Shown here: one piece after another, positions 33,408-44,980 of the stretch
How the letters are laid out: each line of letters opens with the position of its first letter
Position numbering within the stretch: position 1 is the stretch's first letter
The notes under the pieces: model-generated
The model's database searches: none
What the model saw: the letters and a program-made list of their open reading frames with translations, nothing else
What the model was told of the DNA's origin: nothing
Translations under genes and position numbers: made by a program
Source: Vibrio penaeicida
GTDB taxonomy: Bacteria; Pseudomonadota; Gammaproteobacteria; Enterobacterales; Vibrionaceae
DNA length: 64,000 nt
Assembly: GCF_002933855.1 (NCBI RefSeq)
Contig: NZ_BFAQ01000011.1
Coordinates: 371,442 to 435,441 of the forward strand
Reading direction: 5' to 3'

Positions 33408-34274
33408 TCAAAACATACTGATTTGTTTGTTATCAGCGAAAGCAGGGGAAGCCGCAAGTTCAGGTAAATCTGTTTGTTTTTGTAATATTCCGTATAGCGC
33501 GCGAGCAAATTCTGGTGCGTCAATATTGTCTGGCGTATGGATCATTAAATACGGCTGTTTCCCTTCAGCAATCCAACTTGGAATCTTAGCTAGCCAAGGA
33601 TGAAAGAAAGGAAGGTTAGCGTCTAACTCTGGATGACCGATAAAGCGAATCATTGGATTTGAGGCAGTAGAGACCGCATGAGCCGGCACCTTGGGTTTCT
33701 TTTTGTGGGCGTCAATAACGGCATCAGAGACTGGTGCCGCGGAATGTACAGGTCGGCTATCCATAATGATACGGTCTATTCCTTCCTCATAAAGCCAGCG
33801 ATTCAACGCCTGTTCTTCTTTCCCTTTATTGAAAAACTCTAAATGCCTGACTTCAACACCAAGAGGGAAGTCCTTAGGGAATAGGCGGCAAAAGGTTTTA
33901 AGAGCTGGTAAATCACGAGGGCTGAACTGCGCAGAAAGCTGAATCGTCCACATACCGACTCGGTGATGTATCGGTTCCATCACGCTCATGAATTCTTTTA
34001 GCAGCGCTTCACACCCGTGAAGCTTATGTTCATGAGTGATGCTTTTAGGGAGCTTAAAGGTAAATCGAAAGTCATCATGGGTAGCGGCTTTCCAATTTTG
34101 AACTGTAGAATCGGAAGGCGTAGCGTAAAAGGTTGTGTTGCCTTCTACTGTATGAAACACCCGAGCGTATTTCTCCAGCCTTTCCGAATTCTGAGTCCCG
34201 CTGCCATAAAACCCCGCCTGCCATGCATTGTGAGACCACATGGTCAGACCTAGCCGAAGAGGTAAGATCTGCAT
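33408..34274 (-). CDS. yecE: DUF72 family protein (YecE-like)
   Basis: 288 aa TIM-barrel-like DUF72 protein. Signatures are LRLGLTMWSHNAWQAGFYG near the start, VEGNTTFYATPS, FTFKLPKSITHEHKL and the C-terminal KQPYLMIHTPDN. The function is not established. It precedes cmoA in the same direction with a 118-bp gap, as often seen in Vibrio and E. coli. Confidence 0.88.
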   Translation of the reverse strand: MQILPLRLGLTMWSHNAWQAGFYGSGTQNSERLEKYARVFHTVEGNTTFYATPSDSTVQNWKAATHDDFRFTFKLPKSITHEHKLHGCEALLKEFMSVMEPIHHRVGMWTIQLSAQFSPRDLPALKTFCRLFPKDFPLGVEVRHLEFFNKGKEEQALNRWLYEEGIDRIIMDSRPVHSAAPVSDAVIDAHKKKPKVPAHAVSTASNPMIRFIGHPELDANLPFFHPWLAKIPSWIAEGKQPYLMIHTPDNIDAPEFARALYGILQKQTDLPELAASPAFADNKQISMF

Positions 34275-34554
34275 ATTCCGTTATCTATATATTGGTGATA
34301 GCCATTACCTTACGAGATTTTTGAAGCGAAGGGCAAATTCAAGATATAATCCTGCTCCATATTCTTAGTTTTGGTGCTTATTTGGTCAATTGATTGGCAA
34401 AATGGCATCAAGACTCGATAAATCGCAACAAATTGTATTCGATGAGGTCGATTTTAGCCGACTTTCAGCGTATAAATGGCACTTTGCACTGTCGATAATA
34501 TCAAGCATCGGCAGCTTAGAAATTGATAACTAATTAGAGATTGGGAAATTCATT

Positions 34555-36333
34555 ATGCGTACCCATTATTGTGGTCACCTGAACAAGTCCCTTGCAGGAC
34601 AAACTGTAGAACTGTGCGGCTGGGTAAACCGTCGCCGTGATTTAGGCGGTCTTATCTTCATTGATATGCGAGATCGTGAAGGTGTAGTTCAGGTAGTCGT
34701 AGACCCGGATATGGCAGATGCTTACGAAGTAGCTAACCAGTTGCGTAATGAATTTTGCATCAAATTGACGGGTGAAGTTCGCGCTCGTCCAGACAGCCAA
34801 ATTAACAAAGACATGGCGACAGGCGAAGTTGAGATTCTGGCGAAAGGCCTGGAAATCATCAACCGCAGCGACGTGCTTCCATTGGACTTCAACCAGAATA
34901 ACTCTGAAGAGCAGCGTTTGAAGTTCCGTTACTTGGATCTACGTCGTCCTGAAATGAGCGATCGCATCAAATTGCGTGCAAAAGCTTCTAGCTTTGTTCG
35001 TCGCTTCCTAGATGACAATGGTTTCCTAGACATTGAAACGCCAGTGCTGACAAAAGCAACACCTGAAGGCGCTCGTGACTACCTTGTTCCTAGCCGTGTA
35101 CACAAAGGCAGCTTCTACGCTTTACCTCAGTCACCTCAGCTGTTTAAGCAGCTTCTGATGATGTCGGGTTTTGATCGCTACTACCAAATCGTTAAGTGCT
35201 TCCGTGATGAAGACTTGCGAGCGGATCGTCAGCCTGAATTTACCCAAATAGATATCGAAACATCGTTCATGAGTGCGGATGAAGTTCGTGCAACGACTGA
35301 AAAAATGGTTCGCGATATGTGGCAAGAGCTACTGAACGTAGATTTGGGTGAGTTCCCAATTATGCCGTTTAGTGAAGCGATTCGTCGTTTCGGTTCTGAT
35401 AAGCCTGATTTACGTAACCCACTAGAATTGGTTGACGTGGCGGACTTAGTTAAAGATGTAGAATTCAAAGTATTCTCAGGCCCTGCGAACGATGAAAAAG
35501 GTCGTGTTGCCGTAATTCGTGTTCCTGGTGGTGCTAAGCTAACTCGTAAGCAAATCGACGGTTACGGTGAGTTCGTTGGTATCTACGGCGCGAAAGGTTT
35601 AGCGTGGATGAAAGTGAACGATCGCGCCGCTGGTATGGAAGGCATTCAGTCCCCAGTGGCTAAGTTCCTAAGTGAAGAAGTCATCAGTGGTATTCTAGAG
35701 CGTACTGGCGCAGAAACGGGCGACATCATCCTATTTGGCGCAGACAAAGCGAACACGGTTGCGGAAGCGATGGGCGCACTTCGTTTGAAGTTGGGTAAAG
35801 ACTTAGAATTAACCAATGAATCTGCTTGGGCACCACTGTGGGTTGTCGACTTCCCAATGTTTGAAGAAGATGACGAAGGTAACCTGCATGCCATGCACCA
35901 CCCGTTCACTTCTCCACTGGGTGTGACAGCACAAGAATTGAAAGCAAACCCTGCTGCGGCAAACTCAAATGCATACGATATGGTTATTAATGGCTACGAA
36001 GTGGGCGGTGGCTCTGTTCGTATTCATAATGCAGAAATGCAATCGACCGTATTTGATATTTTGGGTATCGATGCAGACGAGCAACGCTTGAAGTTTGGTT
36101 TCTTGCTGGATGCACTCAAATTCGGTACACCTCCACATGCAGGCTTGGCATTTGGTTTGGACCGCTTGGTTATGTTGTTATGTGGAACGGAAAATATCCG
36201 TGACGTGATTGCATTCCCTAAAACGACGGCAGCAGCGTGTCTCCTAACGGATGCACCGAGTTTAGCGAACCCTGCTTCGTTGGATGAGCTGGCGATTGCG
36301 GTAACGGTAGCGAAAGAAAAAGACGCCGAGTAA
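34555..36333 (+). CDS. aspS: Aspartyl-tRNA synthetase
   Basis: 592 aa class II synthetase of the bacterial type. It has an N-terminal anticodon-binding OB fold ([22 protein letters not shown]), class II motif 2 ([21 protein letters not shown]), a bacterial GAD insertion domain and motif 3 ([13 protein letters not shown]). A terminator follows. Confidence 0.97.
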   Translation: MRTHYCGHLNKSLAGQTVELCGWVNRRRDLGGLIFIDMRDREGVVQVVVDPDMADAYEVANQLRNEFCIKLTGEVRARPDSQINKDMATGEVEILAKGLEIINRSDVLPLDFNQNNSEEQRLKFRYLDLRRPEMSDRIKLRAKASSFVRRFLDDNGFLDIETPVLTKATPEGARDYLVPSRVHKGSFYALPQSPQLFKQLLMMSGFDRYYQIVKCFRDEDLRADRQPEFTQIDIETSFMSADEVRATTEKMVRDMWQELLNVDLGEFPIMPFSEAIRRFGSDKPDLRNPLELVDVADLVKDVEFKVFSGPANDEKGRVAVIRVPGGAKLTRKQIDGYGEFVGIYGAKGLAWMKVNDRAAGMEGIQSPVAKFLSEEVISGILERTGAETGDIILFGADKANTVAEAMGALRLKLGKDLELTNESAWAPLWVVDFPMFEEDDEGNLHAMHHPFTSPLGVTAQELKANPAAANSNAYDMVINGYEVGGGSVRIHNAEMQSTVFDILGIDADEQRLKFGFLLDALKFGTPPHAGLAFGLDRLVMLLCGTENIRDVIAFPKTTAAACLLTDAPSLANPASLDELAIAVTVAKEKDAE

Positions 36334-36350
36334 GCGCAAATAAATGAATG

Positions 36351-36378
36351 AAAACTCCCGCACTTGCGGGAGTTTTTG
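36351..36378 (+). terminator. Terminator of aspS
   Basis: Stem aaaactcccgca / tgcgggagtttt with a very short loop and a trailing T run. Confidence 0.85.
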
Positions 36379-36470
36379 TTTTAATGAAGATATATCCAGA
36401 ACACTTAGATGAATCTTATGTGGCACATAAATGCAGCGTCTGAGTATTCCACTAACATAAAAGGTGAATT

Positions 36471-37214
36471 ATGGCTGGTCACAGTAAATGGGCGAACATT
36501 CGTCACCGTAAAGCGGCGCAAGATGCCAAACGAGGAAAAATCTTTACTAAGTTGATCCGAGAAATCGTAGTATCAGCAAAAGAAGGCGGTGGTGAGCCTG
36601 AAAACAATCCAAGGCTTCGTGCGGCTATTGATAAAGCTCTATCGAACAACATGACGCGAGACACAGTTAACCGTGCTGTTAGCCGAGGTGCTGGTGGTGA
36701 AGGTGACGATAATATGGAGACCGTCATCTACGAAGGTTATGGCCCTGGTGGAACGGCCGTTATGGTCGAATGCATGACAGATAACCGAAATCGAACTGTT
36801 TCGGGCGTACGACATGCTTTTTCTAAAGCGGGTGGTAACTTAGGCACCGACGGAAGCGTGAACTATCTTTTTGATAAGAAGGGCGTTATCTCGTACGCGC
36901 CAGGTCTGGATGAAGACGAAGTGATGGAAGCCGCGTTAGAAGGTGGTGCCGACGACATTGAAACGGGGGCTGATGGCGCAATCGACGTGTATACAGACCC
37001 AGCGGATTTTGGTGATGTAAAAGACACCTTGGATGCGGCAGGATTCGAGGCTGCAAACGCCGAAGTGTCGCTAATTCCATCAACCAAAGCTGATCTCGAT
37101 GCCGATACCGCACCGAAACTTCTACGCTTGATTGATGCGCTTGAAGATTTAGATGATGTCCAAGAGGTCTATCATAACGGTGATATTTCGGATGAGGTTG
37201 CAGCCTCGCTCTAA
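36471..37214 (+). CDS. yebC: YebC/PmpR family protein
   Basis: 247 aa with the family start [24 protein letters not shown] and [17 protein letters not shown]. YebC proteins have been described as transcriptional regulators and, more recently for relatives, as translation factors for proline stretches. The position before ruvC is conserved in gammaproteobacteria. Confidence 0.94.
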   Translation: MAGHSKWANIRHRKAAQDAKRGKIFTKLIREIVVSAKEGGGEPENNPRLRAAIDKALSNNMTRDTVNRAVSRGAGGEGDDNMETVIYEGYGPGGTAVMVECMTDNRNRTVSGVRHAFSKAGGNLGTDGSVNYLFDKKGVISYAPGLDEDEVMEAALEGGADDIETGADGAIDVYTDPADFGDVKDTLDAAGFEAANAEVSLIPSTKADLDADTAPKLLRLIDALEDLDDVQEVYHNGDISDEVAASL

Positions 37215-37351
37215 TCTTCGCAAAGGCGCGATTTACGTAAAGGAAAGGTATGCAGGCGTTCATAATGCGGATTTAAACGTATTAGCAAAAGAGAAGACGT
37301 TTGTATTTGAAAACGTACATCGTGGCAGTCCTTTTTATATGGGAAACTTTT

Positions 37352-37873
37352 ATGTCGATAATTCTTGGTATTGATCCAGGATCTCGCATTACTGGCTACG
37401 GAGTGATCCGTCAGCAGGGTAGGCACCTTCACTATTTGGGGAGCGGCTGTATTCGCACCTCGCATGACGATTTGCCGAGTCGATTGAAACAGATCTACGC
37501 AGGCGTAACCGAAATTATTACTCAATTTCAACCTGACGTATTTGCTATTGAACAAGTATTTATGGCGAAAAACGCCGATTCAGCGCTGAAGCTTGGGCAA
37601 GCACGTGGAAGTGCAATTGTGGCAGCAGTGAATGCCGATTTACCCGTTTATGAATATGCGGCACGTCTTATTAAGCAGGCGGTTGTGGGAACAGGTGGTG
37701 CGGACAAATCTCAAGTTCAGCACATGGTCACGAGTATGCTTAAACTACCCGCAAAACCTCAAGCGGACGCTGCTGATGCGTTAGGTGTGGCGATATGCCA
37801 TGCCAATACGAATAAAACGCTTGTAGCGCTTGCGGGTAAAGCCACAAGTGCCAAAAAAGGGCGATATCGGTAA
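37352..37873 (+). CDS. ruvC: Holliday junction endonuclease RuvC
   Basis: 173 aa from ATG 37352 ([17 protein letters not shown]). The frame extends 17 codons upstream but without homology. The acidic active-site residues are in [15 protein letters not shown] and the C-terminal [14 protein letters not shown]. It cleaves Holliday junctions moved by RuvAB. Confidence 0.96.
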   Translation: MSIILGIDPGSRITGYGVIRQQGRHLHYLGSGCIRTSHDDLPSRLKQIYAGVTEIITQFQPDVFAIEQVFMAKNADSALKLGQARGSAIVAAVNADLPVYEYAARLIKQAVVGTGGADKSQVQHMVTSMLKLPAKPQADAADALGVAICHANTNKTLVALAGKATSAKKGRYR

Positions 37874-37958
37874 CCCTCCCAAAATTGATTGAACTGGCTA
37901 TCCATCCAGTAATCCATTATTATCATTTTCACTGAATTTTATTCCATAGGACAAGATT

Positions 37959-38576
37959 GTGATCGGACGCCTTCGCGGTATTTTGATAGAGAAGCAGCCA
38001 CCAGAACTATTGATTGAAGTTTCTGGTGTAGGGTATGAAATACAAATGCCAATGAGCTGTTTTTATGAGCTTCCTAATGTGGGTGAAGAAGCCATCATCT
38101 ACACTCATTTTGTGGTGCGAGAAGACGCTCAACTGCTTTACGGGTTTAATACAGTGAAAGAGCGTGCTTTATTCCGTGAAGTAATCAAAGCCAACGGTGT
38201 TGGACCTAAACTTGGTTTAGGGATCTTGTCAGGCATGACAGCAAGCCAATTTGTTTCATGTGTGGAGCGTGAAGATATTTCCACTTTGGTTAAGTTACCA
38301 GGAGTCGGTAAAAAAACCGCAGAGCGCCTTGTTGTTGAAATGAAGGATAGGCTCAAAGGGTGGGGAGCCGGTGACCTGTTTACACCTGCTACCGATGCCG
38401 CACCTATAGATTCTGCGCCACAAAATAGTGAACAAAATGCAGAAGAAGAAGCGATCAGTGCGTTGCTTGCCTTAGGATATAAACCACAAATGGCTTCTAA
38501 AGTCGTTTCGCAGATTGCCAAGTCAGGAATGAGCAGTGAAGAGCTTATCCGTGAAGCTTTAAAATCGATGGTATAA
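37959..38576 (+). CDS. ruvA: Holliday junction branch-migration protein RuvA
   Basis: 205 aa, GTG start. An N-terminal OB domain ([20 protein letters not shown]) is followed by two helix-hairpin-helix motifs ([30 protein letters not shown]) and a C-terminal RuvB-binding three-helix domain ([16 protein letters not shown]). It lies 85 bp after ruvC and 21 bp before ruvB. Confidence 0.96.
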   Translation: MIGRLRGILIEKQPPELLIEVSGVGYEIQMPMSCFYELPNVGEEAIIYTHFVVREDAQLLYGFNTVKERALFREVIKANGVGPKLGLGILSGMTASQFVSCVEREDISTLVKLPGVGKKTAERLVVEMKDRLKGWGAGDLFTPATDAAPIDSAPQNSEQNAEEEAISALLALGYKPQMASKVVSQIAKSGMSSEELIREALKSMV

Positions 38577-38597
38577 CTTTCAAAATAGTAGATATTT

Positions 38598-39611
38598 ATG
38601 ATCGAAGCAGACCGCCTAATTGCGCCGGAAAACCCTACCTTCAAAGAAGAAGATGTGATTGATAGGGCGATACGCCCTAAAAAACTTGAAGATTACCAAG
38701 GTCAGGACCATGTTCGTAACCAAATGGAAATCTTTATTAAAGCTGCGCAACTGAGAAACGAAGCCCTTGATCATCTATTGATATTTGGTCCTCCAGGGTT
38801 AGGTAAAACCACACTTGCGAATATTGTCGCCAACGAAATGGAGGTGAATATTCGCACCACATCTGGTCCAGTATTAGAAAAGGCGGGCGATCTCGCTGCA
38901 CTTCTGACAAATCTCGAAGAAAATGACGTGCTCTTTATCGATGAAATTCATCGGTTGAGCCCAGTCGTTGAAGAGGTACTGTACCCAGCCATGGAAGACT
39001 ACCAGCTCGATATCATGATTGGAGAGGGACCGGCGGCTCGCTCCATAAAAATTGATTTACCCCCTTTCACCTTGATAGGTGCAACTACGCGAGCGGGCTC
39101 ACTCACTTCGCCTCTACGTGATCGCTTTGGTATTGTTCAAAGGCTGGAGTACTACAACGTAAAAGATTTGAAAAACATTGTGCAGCGCAGTGCAAATTGC
39201 TTAAACCTTTCTATGGAGCCAGAAGGGGCTTTGGAAGTGGCTAGACGCGCTCGTGGTACGCCGCGTATTGCAAACCGCCTACTAAGGCGTGTGCGCGATT
39301 ATGCTGAAGTAAAAGGCGATGGACACATATGCAGTGACATTGCTGATAAAGCATTGAACATGCTCGATGTGGACAGCCAAGGCTTTGATTACATGGACCG
39401 TAAGTTACTGCTTGCTATCATGGAAAAATTCACGGGTGGACCTGTAGGTTTAGATAACTTAGCAGCGGCAATTGGTGAAGAAAAAGACACGATAGAAGAC
39501 GTAATCGAGCCGTATTTAATACAACAAGGTTATTTGCAAAGAACCCCCAGAGGCAGAATCGCAACAAGTCGAGCATATTTACACTTTGGGCTCGATAATC
39601 CAACAAAATGA
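38598..39611 (+). CDS. ruvB: Holliday junction helicase motor RuvB
   Basis: 337 aa AAA+ ATPase. Walker A is [14 protein letters not shown], Walker [12 protein letters not shown], sensor 1 [20 protein letters not shown] and the C-terminal winged helix [12 protein letters not shown]. It drives branch migration with RuvA. Confidence 0.97.
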   Translation: MIEADRLIAPENPTFKEEDVIDRAIRPKKLEDYQGQDHVRNQMEIFIKAAQLRNEALDHLLIFGPPGLGKTTLANIVANEMEVNIRTTSGPVLEKAGDLAALLTNLEENDVLFIDEIHRLSPVVEEVLYPAMEDYQLDIMIGEGPAARSIKIDLPPFTLIGATTRAGSLTSPLRDRFGIVQRLEYYNVKDLKNIVQRSANCLNLSMEPEGALEVARRARGTPRIANRLLRRVRDYAEVKGDGHICSDIADKALNMLDVDSQGFDYMDRKLLLAIMEKFTGGPVGLDNLAAAIGEEKDTIEDVIEPYLIQQGYLQRTPRGRIATSRAYLHFGLDNPTK

Positions 39612-39775
39612 CAACATTAAATTACGCACAGTGCCACTTTTAAAAGTTGGCACTTGCGTCAACTCCTTCCTCTAAAAAACTAACTTTTCCGACGTGCCAC
39701 AAATTTTTTGCAGTTTCTTTCAGAACATTTTGGAATAAGAATCTAGCACGTAATTTCCCTCCAAATATTGTTAAT

Positions 39776-39789
39776 GTGATCTATATCAA
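39776..39789. promoter_or_regulatory. FNR-like box 1 upstream of cydA
   Basis: GTGAT-N4-ATCAA, one mismatch to the FNR consensus TTGAT-N4-ATCAA. Its centre is about 330 bp before the cydA start. Confidence 0.5.
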
Positions 39790-39818
39790 CATAACTTACT
39801 GAAGAAATCCTACCTTGA

Positions 39819-39832
39819 TTGATATAGATCAA
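39819..39832. promoter_or_regulatory. FNR box 2 upstream of cydA (perfect palindrome)
   Basis: TTGAT-ATAG-ATCAA, an exact match to the FNR consensus, about 290 bp before cydA. Oxygen-responsive control of cytochrome bd by FNR (and ArcA) is well known in E. coli. Confidence 0.75.
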
Positions 39833-39868
39833 TTTGGTTGTTTTTTAATCGCTATTAGCCTTTGATTT

Positions 39869-39882
39869 TTGACCTAAATCAA
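39869..39882. promoter_or_regulatory. FNR-like box 3 upstream of cydA
   Basis: TTGAC-CTAA-ATCAA, one mismatch to consensus, 50 bp from box 2, which is about five helical turns. The rest of 39612-40114 is AT-rich promoter and leader sequence with no gene. Confidence 0.5.
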
Positions 39883-40114
39883 AGCAGATCTATGCCATAA
39901 ATCTTTTGAAATATACTGATTTTATCGTTAATATTAGCCCAAGCTATATTAGCTGATACTTAACATTAAACTAACCATTTGGGTACAGGATTGCAACAAT
40001 AAGCAGCTATTTCGCAACATTTTACGTTGCTTGTTATTTATTGTTTCAACCGAGTAACCCAATATACGCTGCAATGTGTATCGGTGTCTCCCAGCCGACA
40101 CGAAAGGAGTTTCC

Positions 40115-41701
40115 ATGATTGACGTAGTTGATCTGTCGCGGTTGCAATTTGCACTCACTGCGATGTATCACTTCCTATTCGTTCCACTGACTTTAGGCAT
40201 GGCTTTCTTGCTTGCCATTATGGAGTCCCTCTATGTAATGACCGACAAGCAAATCTACAAGGACATGACTAAGTTCTGGGGTAAGCTTTTTGGTATTAAC
40301 TTTGCTCTCGGTGTCGCAACCGGCCTAACAATGGAATTCCAGTTTGGTACTAACTGGTCCTATTACTCCCACTACGTTGGTGACATATTTGGTGCGCCAC
40401 TTGCCATTGAAGCTCTCGTCGCTTTCTTTTTAGAGTCCACTTTTGTCGGTCTTTTCTTCTTTGGTTGGGACAGGCTATCTAAGCGACAACACTTGGTGGT
40501 GACTTGGCTAGTCGCATTAGGTTCAAATTTCTCCGCTCTTTGGATTCTTGTCGCCAATGGCTGGATGCAAAACCCAGTTGGTGCTGAGTTCAATTTTGAA
40601 ACCATGCGTATGGAAATGGTGAGCTTTTCTGAGGTTGTTTTAAATCCAGTTGCTCAAGTTAAGTTCGTGCATACAGTGGCTTCAGGCTATACCTGTGGCG
40701 CGATGTTTGTACTTGGTATCAGTGCTTACTATCTATTGAAAGGGCGCGATGTCGCCTTTGCTCGCCGCTCGTTTGCCATTTCGGCTTCATTCGGTATGGC
40801 TGCAATCTTATCTACGATTGTTCTTGGAGATGAGTCTGGCTACGAGTTGGGCGAAGTTCAGAAAGTAAAGCTGGCTGCCGTTGAAGCCGAGTGGCACACA
40901 GAGCCTGCGCCTGCGGCCTTTACTGTGTTTGGTTTGCCAAATCAGGAAACCATGGAAACAGACTATGCCATTAAGATTCCTTACGTAATGGGTATTATCG
41001 CCACTCGCTCTTTTGACGAGCAAGTGACAGGTTTACGCGAATTGCGTGATGATCACGTTGATCGTATCCGCAGCGGTATGTATGCGTATGAGCTTCTTGA
41101 AAAGCTTCGTGCAGGCGAGCGGTCAGAATCTAATTTGGCGGCGTTCGATGAAGTGAAGGGCGATTTGGGTTATGGCTTACTTCTGAAGCGATACACCGAA
41201 AACGTGACTGATGCGACTGAAAGCCAAATTCAAGCAGCAGCCGATGATTCTATTCCTACTGTGTGGCCATTGTTCTGGTCGTTCCGAATCATGGTCGCGT
41301 GTGGCTTTATCATGCTATTCGTATTTGGTGCAGCGTTTGTTCAAACTTGTCGCCAAAGAATTGAACAGAAACCTTGGATTCTTAAAGCTGCGTTGTTCAG
41401 TATTCCACTCCCGTGGATTGCGATTGAAGCAGGGTGGTTTGTTGCTGAGTATGGTCGTCAGCCATGGGCGGTAGGTGAGATATTACCTGTACATGTCGCT
41501 GCATCGGCCCTGACGGCAGCAGAAATCTGGACATCATTGTTTGTGATTCTTGCTCTGTACACGGTTTTCTTGATTGCTGAAGTTTACTTGATGGTGAAGT
41601 TTGCTCGTAAAGGCCCTAGTAGCCTGAAGACAGGTCGTTACCACTTTGAACAGAATGCAGACTCGATCGAAGACAAAGTCGGTCGCCAAGTAGAAGCTTA
41701 A
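40115..41701 (+). CDS. cydA: Cytochrome bd ubiquinol oxidase subunit I
   Basis: 528 aa from ATG 40115 with aaaggag upstream. The frame extends 13 codons further without support. The N-terminal [28 protein letters not shown] includes the haem-ligand histidine region. The protein has many membrane segments and a long periplasmic Q-loop (about residues 250-385). It oxidises ubiquinol and reduces O2 at low oxygen. First of cydA-cydB-cydX-ybgE. Confidence 0.96.
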   Translation: MIDVVDLSRLQFALTAMYHFLFVPLTLGMAFLLAIMESLYVMTDKQIYKDMTKFWGKLFGINFALGVATGLTMEFQFGTNWSYYSHYVGDIFGAPLAIEALVAFFLESTFVGLFFFGWDRLSKRQHLVVTWLVALGSNFSALWILVANGWMQNPVGAEFNFETMRMEMVSFSEVVLNPVAQVKFVHTVASGYTCGAMFVLGISAYYLLKGRDVAFARRSFAISASFGMAAILSTIVLGDESGYELGEVQKVKLAAVEAEWHTEPAPAAFTVFGLPNQETMETDYAIKIPYVMGIIATRSFDEQVTGLRELRDDHVDRIRSGMYAYELLEKLRAGERSESNLAAFDEVKGDLGYGLLLKRYTENVTDATESQIQAAADDSIPTVWPLFWSFRIMVACGFIMLFVFGAAFVQTCRQRIEQKPWILKAALFSIPLPWIAIEAGWFVAEYGRQPWAVGEILPVHVAASALTAAEIWTSLFVILALYTVFLIAEVYLMVKFARKGPSSLKTGRYHFEQNADSIEDKVGRQVEA

Positions 41702-41716
41702 GCAAGGAGATTAAAG

Positions 41717-42853
41717 ATGTTTGATTACGAAATCTTGCGATTCATTTGGTGGGTGCTGATTGGTGTCCTCTTTATTGGCTTCGCAATTACCGATGGATTC
41801 GATATGGGCGTGGGTGCGCTGGTTCCTGTCATCGGCAAAAACGACACAGAACGTCGTGTCATGATTAACTCAATTGCACCACATTGGGATGGCAACCAAG
41901 TTTGGTTGATCACCGCTGGCGGTGCCTTGTTTGCCGCTTGGCCCTTGGTATACGCCACCTCATTCTCTGGGTTCTACCTAGCGATGGTTGTGACGTTGGC
42001 CGCCCTATGGTTGCGCCCAGTTGGCTTGGATTACCGATCAAAAATTGAAGATCCAAAATGGCGAAAGTCTTGGGATATTGCCATTTCAATCAGTGGCTTC
42101 GTGCCTCCTCTAATCTTTGGTGTCGCATTTGGTAACTTGCTTCAGGGCGTACCATTCAAGCTGAGTGAATTCTTGATGCCAACGTATCACGGTTCGTTCT
42201 TCGGTCTATTGAACCCATTTGCTTTGCTTTGCGGTGTGGTTAGCTTATCGATGATTGTGATGCAGGGTGCAACATGGCTTCAGATGAAAACCACTGACGC
42301 AGTGCATGGCAGAGCTCGCTTTGTTGCTCAAATTTCTGGTGCGTTAGTCATTGTTACATTTGTTGGTGCTGGTTTCTGGGTACAAAACATGGATGGCTAC
42401 GTTGTTGTTAGTGGGCTGGATATTGCGGCTCAATCTAATCCATTGAACAAAGTGGTGGAAGTTAAAGAAGGGGCATGGATGCTTAACTTTGAGAAGTACC
42501 CATTGATGTGGGCAGCACCTGTTATTGGTGTGGTCATGCCATTGCTAGCGATCATTGCATCTCGCTTTGAAAAAGGTGGTCTTGCATTCTTAACATCAAG
42601 CCTAACCAATGCGGGCGTCATTCTTACCGCAGGTTTTGCTATGTTCCCATTTGTTATGCCTTCTAATGAAGTACCAAACCACAGTCTGACGATGTGGGAT
42701 TCCACTTCAAGTGAGCTGACACTGAATCTGATGACTGGCGTCGCTTTTGTTATGGTGCCGATTATTCTGGGCTACACATCATGGACGTACTACAAAATGT
42801 TTGGTCGTCTTGATTCGAAGTTCATTGAAGAAAACAAAAACTCACTTTACTAA
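41717..42853 (+). CDS. cydB: Cytochrome bd ubiquinol oxidase subunit II
   Basis: 378 aa membrane protein beginning MFDYEILRFIWWVLIGVLFIGFAITDGFDMG, the CydB signature, with NGVWLITAGGALFAAWP-like helix (here DGNQVWLITAGG). It pairs with CydA, 15 bp downstream of it. Confidence 0.96.
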   Translation: MFDYEILRFIWWVLIGVLFIGFAITDGFDMGVGALVPVIGKNDTERRVMINSIAPHWDGNQVWLITAGGALFAAWPLVYATSFSGFYLAMVVTLAALWLRPVGLDYRSKIEDPKWRKSWDIAISISGFVPPLIFGVAFGNLLQGVPFKLSEFLMPTYHGSFFGLLNPFALLCGVVSLSMIVMQGATWLQMKTTDAVHGRARFVAQISGALVIVTFVGAGFWVQNMDGYVVVSGLDIAAQSNPLNKVVEVKEGAWMLNFEKYPLMWAAPVIGVVMPLLAIIASRFEKGGLAFLTSSLTNAGVILTAGFAMFPFVMPSNEVPNHSLTMWDSTSSELTLNLMTGVAFVMVPIILGYTSWTYYKMFGRLDSKFIEENKNSLY

Positions 42854-42864
42854 GGGGCATTACT

Positions 42865-42975
42865 ATGTGGTATTTTGCATGGATCTTGGGTGTATTGCTG
42901 GCGTGCGCGTTTGGTATCATCAATGCTCTTTGGCTAGAGCACACAGAAATGATGGATAAGGACAGTGAAGAATAA
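42865..42975 (+). CDS. cydX: Cytochrome bd subunit CydX (36 aa)
   Basis: A 36-codon gene starting MWYFAWILGVLLACAFGIIN, with Glu-rich tail (DKDSEE). It is a single membrane helix of the YbgT/CydX family, required for stable CydAB oxidase. aagggg lies upstream, it starts 11 bp after cydB, and it overlaps the ybgE start. Confidence 0.93.
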   Translation: MWYFAWILGVLLACAFGIINALWLEHTEMMDKDSEE

Positions 42976-43273
42976 CTTAGCAGGCAAAGTCGCTGAGCTC
43001 CACAAACCTATGGACAGAGCCCTTTTACGGGCTCTTTCCTTATTGTTGGCGTTTGGCAATGTGGGGCTCTTTATGTGGGAGCCGAACCAATATGCAGAAG
43101 CGATTGGTGGCTTTAGTGCGTTTTTAGGACCACTGTTTATCTACAGTGTATGCTCTAGTATGGTCTACGGAATAGGGTTTAAACCAAGGCATTGGGTTTG
43201 GCAGATTTACTTTAGCCCCTATTTATCAATCGCAGCCCTCACTTACTTCACTCTAGTGCGCTTTGTTGTATAG
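42965..43273 (+). CDS. ybgE: YbgE, cyd operon protein
   Basis: 102 aa with three predicted membrane segments (RALSLLLAFGNVGLFMW, FLGPLFIYSVCSSMVYGIGF, SPYLSIAALTYFTLVRFV). GTG start overlapping cydX by 11 bp. A conserved member of cyd operons with no defined function. Confidence 0.85.
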   Translation: MKNNLAGKVAELHKPMDRALLRALSLLLAFGNVGLFMWEPNQYAEAIGGFSAFLGPLFIYSVCSSMVYGIGFKPRHWVWQIYFSPYLSIAALTYFTLVRFVV

Positions 43274-43297
43274 CTCGTGCTTAAACATTCGCCTCTC

Positions 43298-43332
43298 AGA
43301 GCAGTTATCAGACAACTGCTCTCGTTTTTTTG
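43298..43332 (+). terminator. Terminator of the cyd operon
   Basis: Stem gagcagtt / aactgctc with loop atcagac, followed by gttttttt. Confidence 0.8.
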
Positions 43333-43423
43333 GTGTTAACCACAAAAAATTCCTTTATTTTTCCTGACGAAGTCACAACATGAGGTATAGTTACGTTTTA
43401 TATATTTTGTGATTGGTGTCTTG

Positions 43424-43846
43424 GTGAAAGGGGAATTTACGCGCATCTTTGAGTGGTCTATTCGGGTTTACTACGAAGACACTGATGCGGGTGGTTTGGT
43501 ATATCATTCCAATTATCTTAACTACTTTGAAAGAGCTAGAACGGAACTTCTGAGATCGCTCGGAGTCTGTCAACAAAGACTTCTTACTGAAAACTTCGGC
43601 TTTGTTATTCGTCATGTTGAAATGGATTTTCTGCAAGGCGCAAGATTGGACGACCAATTGACAGTAAGAACATCAATTTCTGAATTAAGGCGTGCTTCCT
43701 TGGTATTTTGTCAGGAGTTAGTTAATCCTGACGGCAAGACATTGTGTCGAGCAAAAGTTAAGGTAGCATTCGTTAACACAAAAACAATGAAGCCTCAGGC
43801 AATCCCAAGCTCAATGACTGCGGAGTTAATAGACAGTGACAGCTGA
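43424..43846 (+). CDS. ybgC: Acyl-CoA thioesterase YbgC
   Basis: About 140 aa hot-dog thioesterase. The catalytic signature is [26 protein letters not shown], with the Asp in EDTDAGG. The start is unsure: GTG 43424 gives an N terminus of the family's length, while GTG 43409 would add five residues. It is the first gene of the Tol-Pal cluster and overlaps tolQ by 11 bp. Confidence 0.9.
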   Translation: MKGEFTRIFEWSIRVYYEDTDAGGLVYHSNYLNYFERARTELLRSLGVCQQRLLTENFGFVIRHVEMDFLQGARLDDQLTVRTSISELRRASLVFCQELVNPDGKTLCRAKVKVAFVNTKTMKPQAIPSSMTAELIDSDS

Positions 43847-44522
43847 TATTTCAATTTTAGACCTTTTCTTACAAGCAAGTTTACTCGTAAAGCTCGTTAT
43901 GCTGACTTTACTCGGTATGTCAGTGATTTCTTGGGCGATGATTATTAAGCGCAGCAAGATCCTAAAAGAAGCATTAAAAGAGGCAGATCGCTTTGAAGAT
44001 AAATTTTGGTCTGGCATCGATCTTTCTCAACTCTACCAAGAAGTGAAAGCGCGAAAAGATAACATTGGTGGAACCCAACAAATTTTCTATTTGGGCTTTA
44101 CCGAGTTCGCGAAGTTACGCCGCTCCCCAGGCACCTCTCCTGAATTCGTGATGGAAGGAACAGGTAGAACGATGCGAGTTGCTGTTGCTCGTGAAGTGGA
44201 CGAGCTAGAACACAGCTTGCCATTTTTAGCAACCGTAGGCTCAATTACTCCTTACATTGGGTTATTTGGTACGGTTTGGGGCATCATGCATGCCTTTATA
44301 GCGCTTGGCGAAGTCAAACAAGCGACACTTGCTATGGTGGCCCCTGGTATTGCAGAGGCATTGATCGCAACAGCAATGGGTCTATTTGCGGCTATCCCAG
44401 CTGTTATGGCGTATAACCGTTTTAGCAATCAGGTGTCTAAACTAGAGCACACCTACGCAACATTCTCGGAAGAATTCCACAGTATTTTGCACCGTCAGGC
44501 TATCGCTGGTAAGGAACAGTAA
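43836..44522 (+). CDS. tolQ: Tol-Pal motor protein TolQ
   Basis: 228 aa, GTG start. Three membrane segments of the TolQ/ExbB/MotA family, with the proton-channel helices [16 protein letters not shown] and [22 protein letters not shown]. With TolR it harvests the proton motive force for outer-membrane constriction during division. Confidence 0.96.
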   Translation: MTADISILDLFLQASLLVKLVMLTLLGMSVISWAMIIKRSKILKEALKEADRFEDKFWSGIDLSQLYQEVKARKDNIGGTQQIFYLGFTEFAKLRRSPGTSPEFVMEGTGRTMRVAVAREVDELEHSLPFLATVGSITPYIGLFGTVWGIMHAFIALGEVKQATLAMVAPGIAEALIATAMGLFAAIPAVMAYNRFSNQVSKLEHTYATFSEEFHSILHRQAIAGKEQ

Positions 44523-44962
44523 TGGCAGGTTACCAGCGTAAGAAAAGAAAGCTGACGGCAGAGATTAACGTCGTACCTTATATCGACGTTATGCTGGTAC
44601 TTTTAATTATCTTTATGGTGACGTCGCCATTTGTTACGCAAGGCGTAGAGGTGGAGTTGCCAAAAACATCAACAGCACAACCAGCTTCTGACTTAGCAGG
44701 CGATAGCGAAGCAAGTTTTATCATCGTAGAAATAGACAAAGATGGGCAATTAGGGCTCAGCGTGAACGATGAAGACGTAATTCGCGGTCTTAGTTTGGAA
44801 GACATAATTGTTCGAGTGAAAGCTGAAATATCTCTTGCGCCAGATTCTCCAGTTGCAGTGGGAGGCGACGCCGCCACCCCATATGCTGAAGTCGTATTGG
44901 TATTGGACGAGTTAAGCCGGGCAGGCATCCCTAAAGTGGGTTTGCTGACGGATTTAAAATAG
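44522..44962 (+). CDS. tolR: Tol-Pal motor protein TolR
   Basis: 146 aa. A single membrane helix carries the proton-conducting Asp (VVPYIDVMLVLLIIFMV), followed by a periplasmic domain. It overlaps tolQ by one base. Confidence 0.96.
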   Translation: MAGYQRKKRKLTAEINVVPYIDVMLVLLIIFMVTSPFVTQGVEVELPKTSTAQPASDLAGDSEASFIIVEIDKDGQLGLSVNDEDVIRGLSLEDIIVRVKAEISLAPDSPVAVGGDAATPYAEVVLVLDELSRAGIPKVGLLTDLK

Positions 44963-44980
44963 GGACGCATCGGTTCATCG

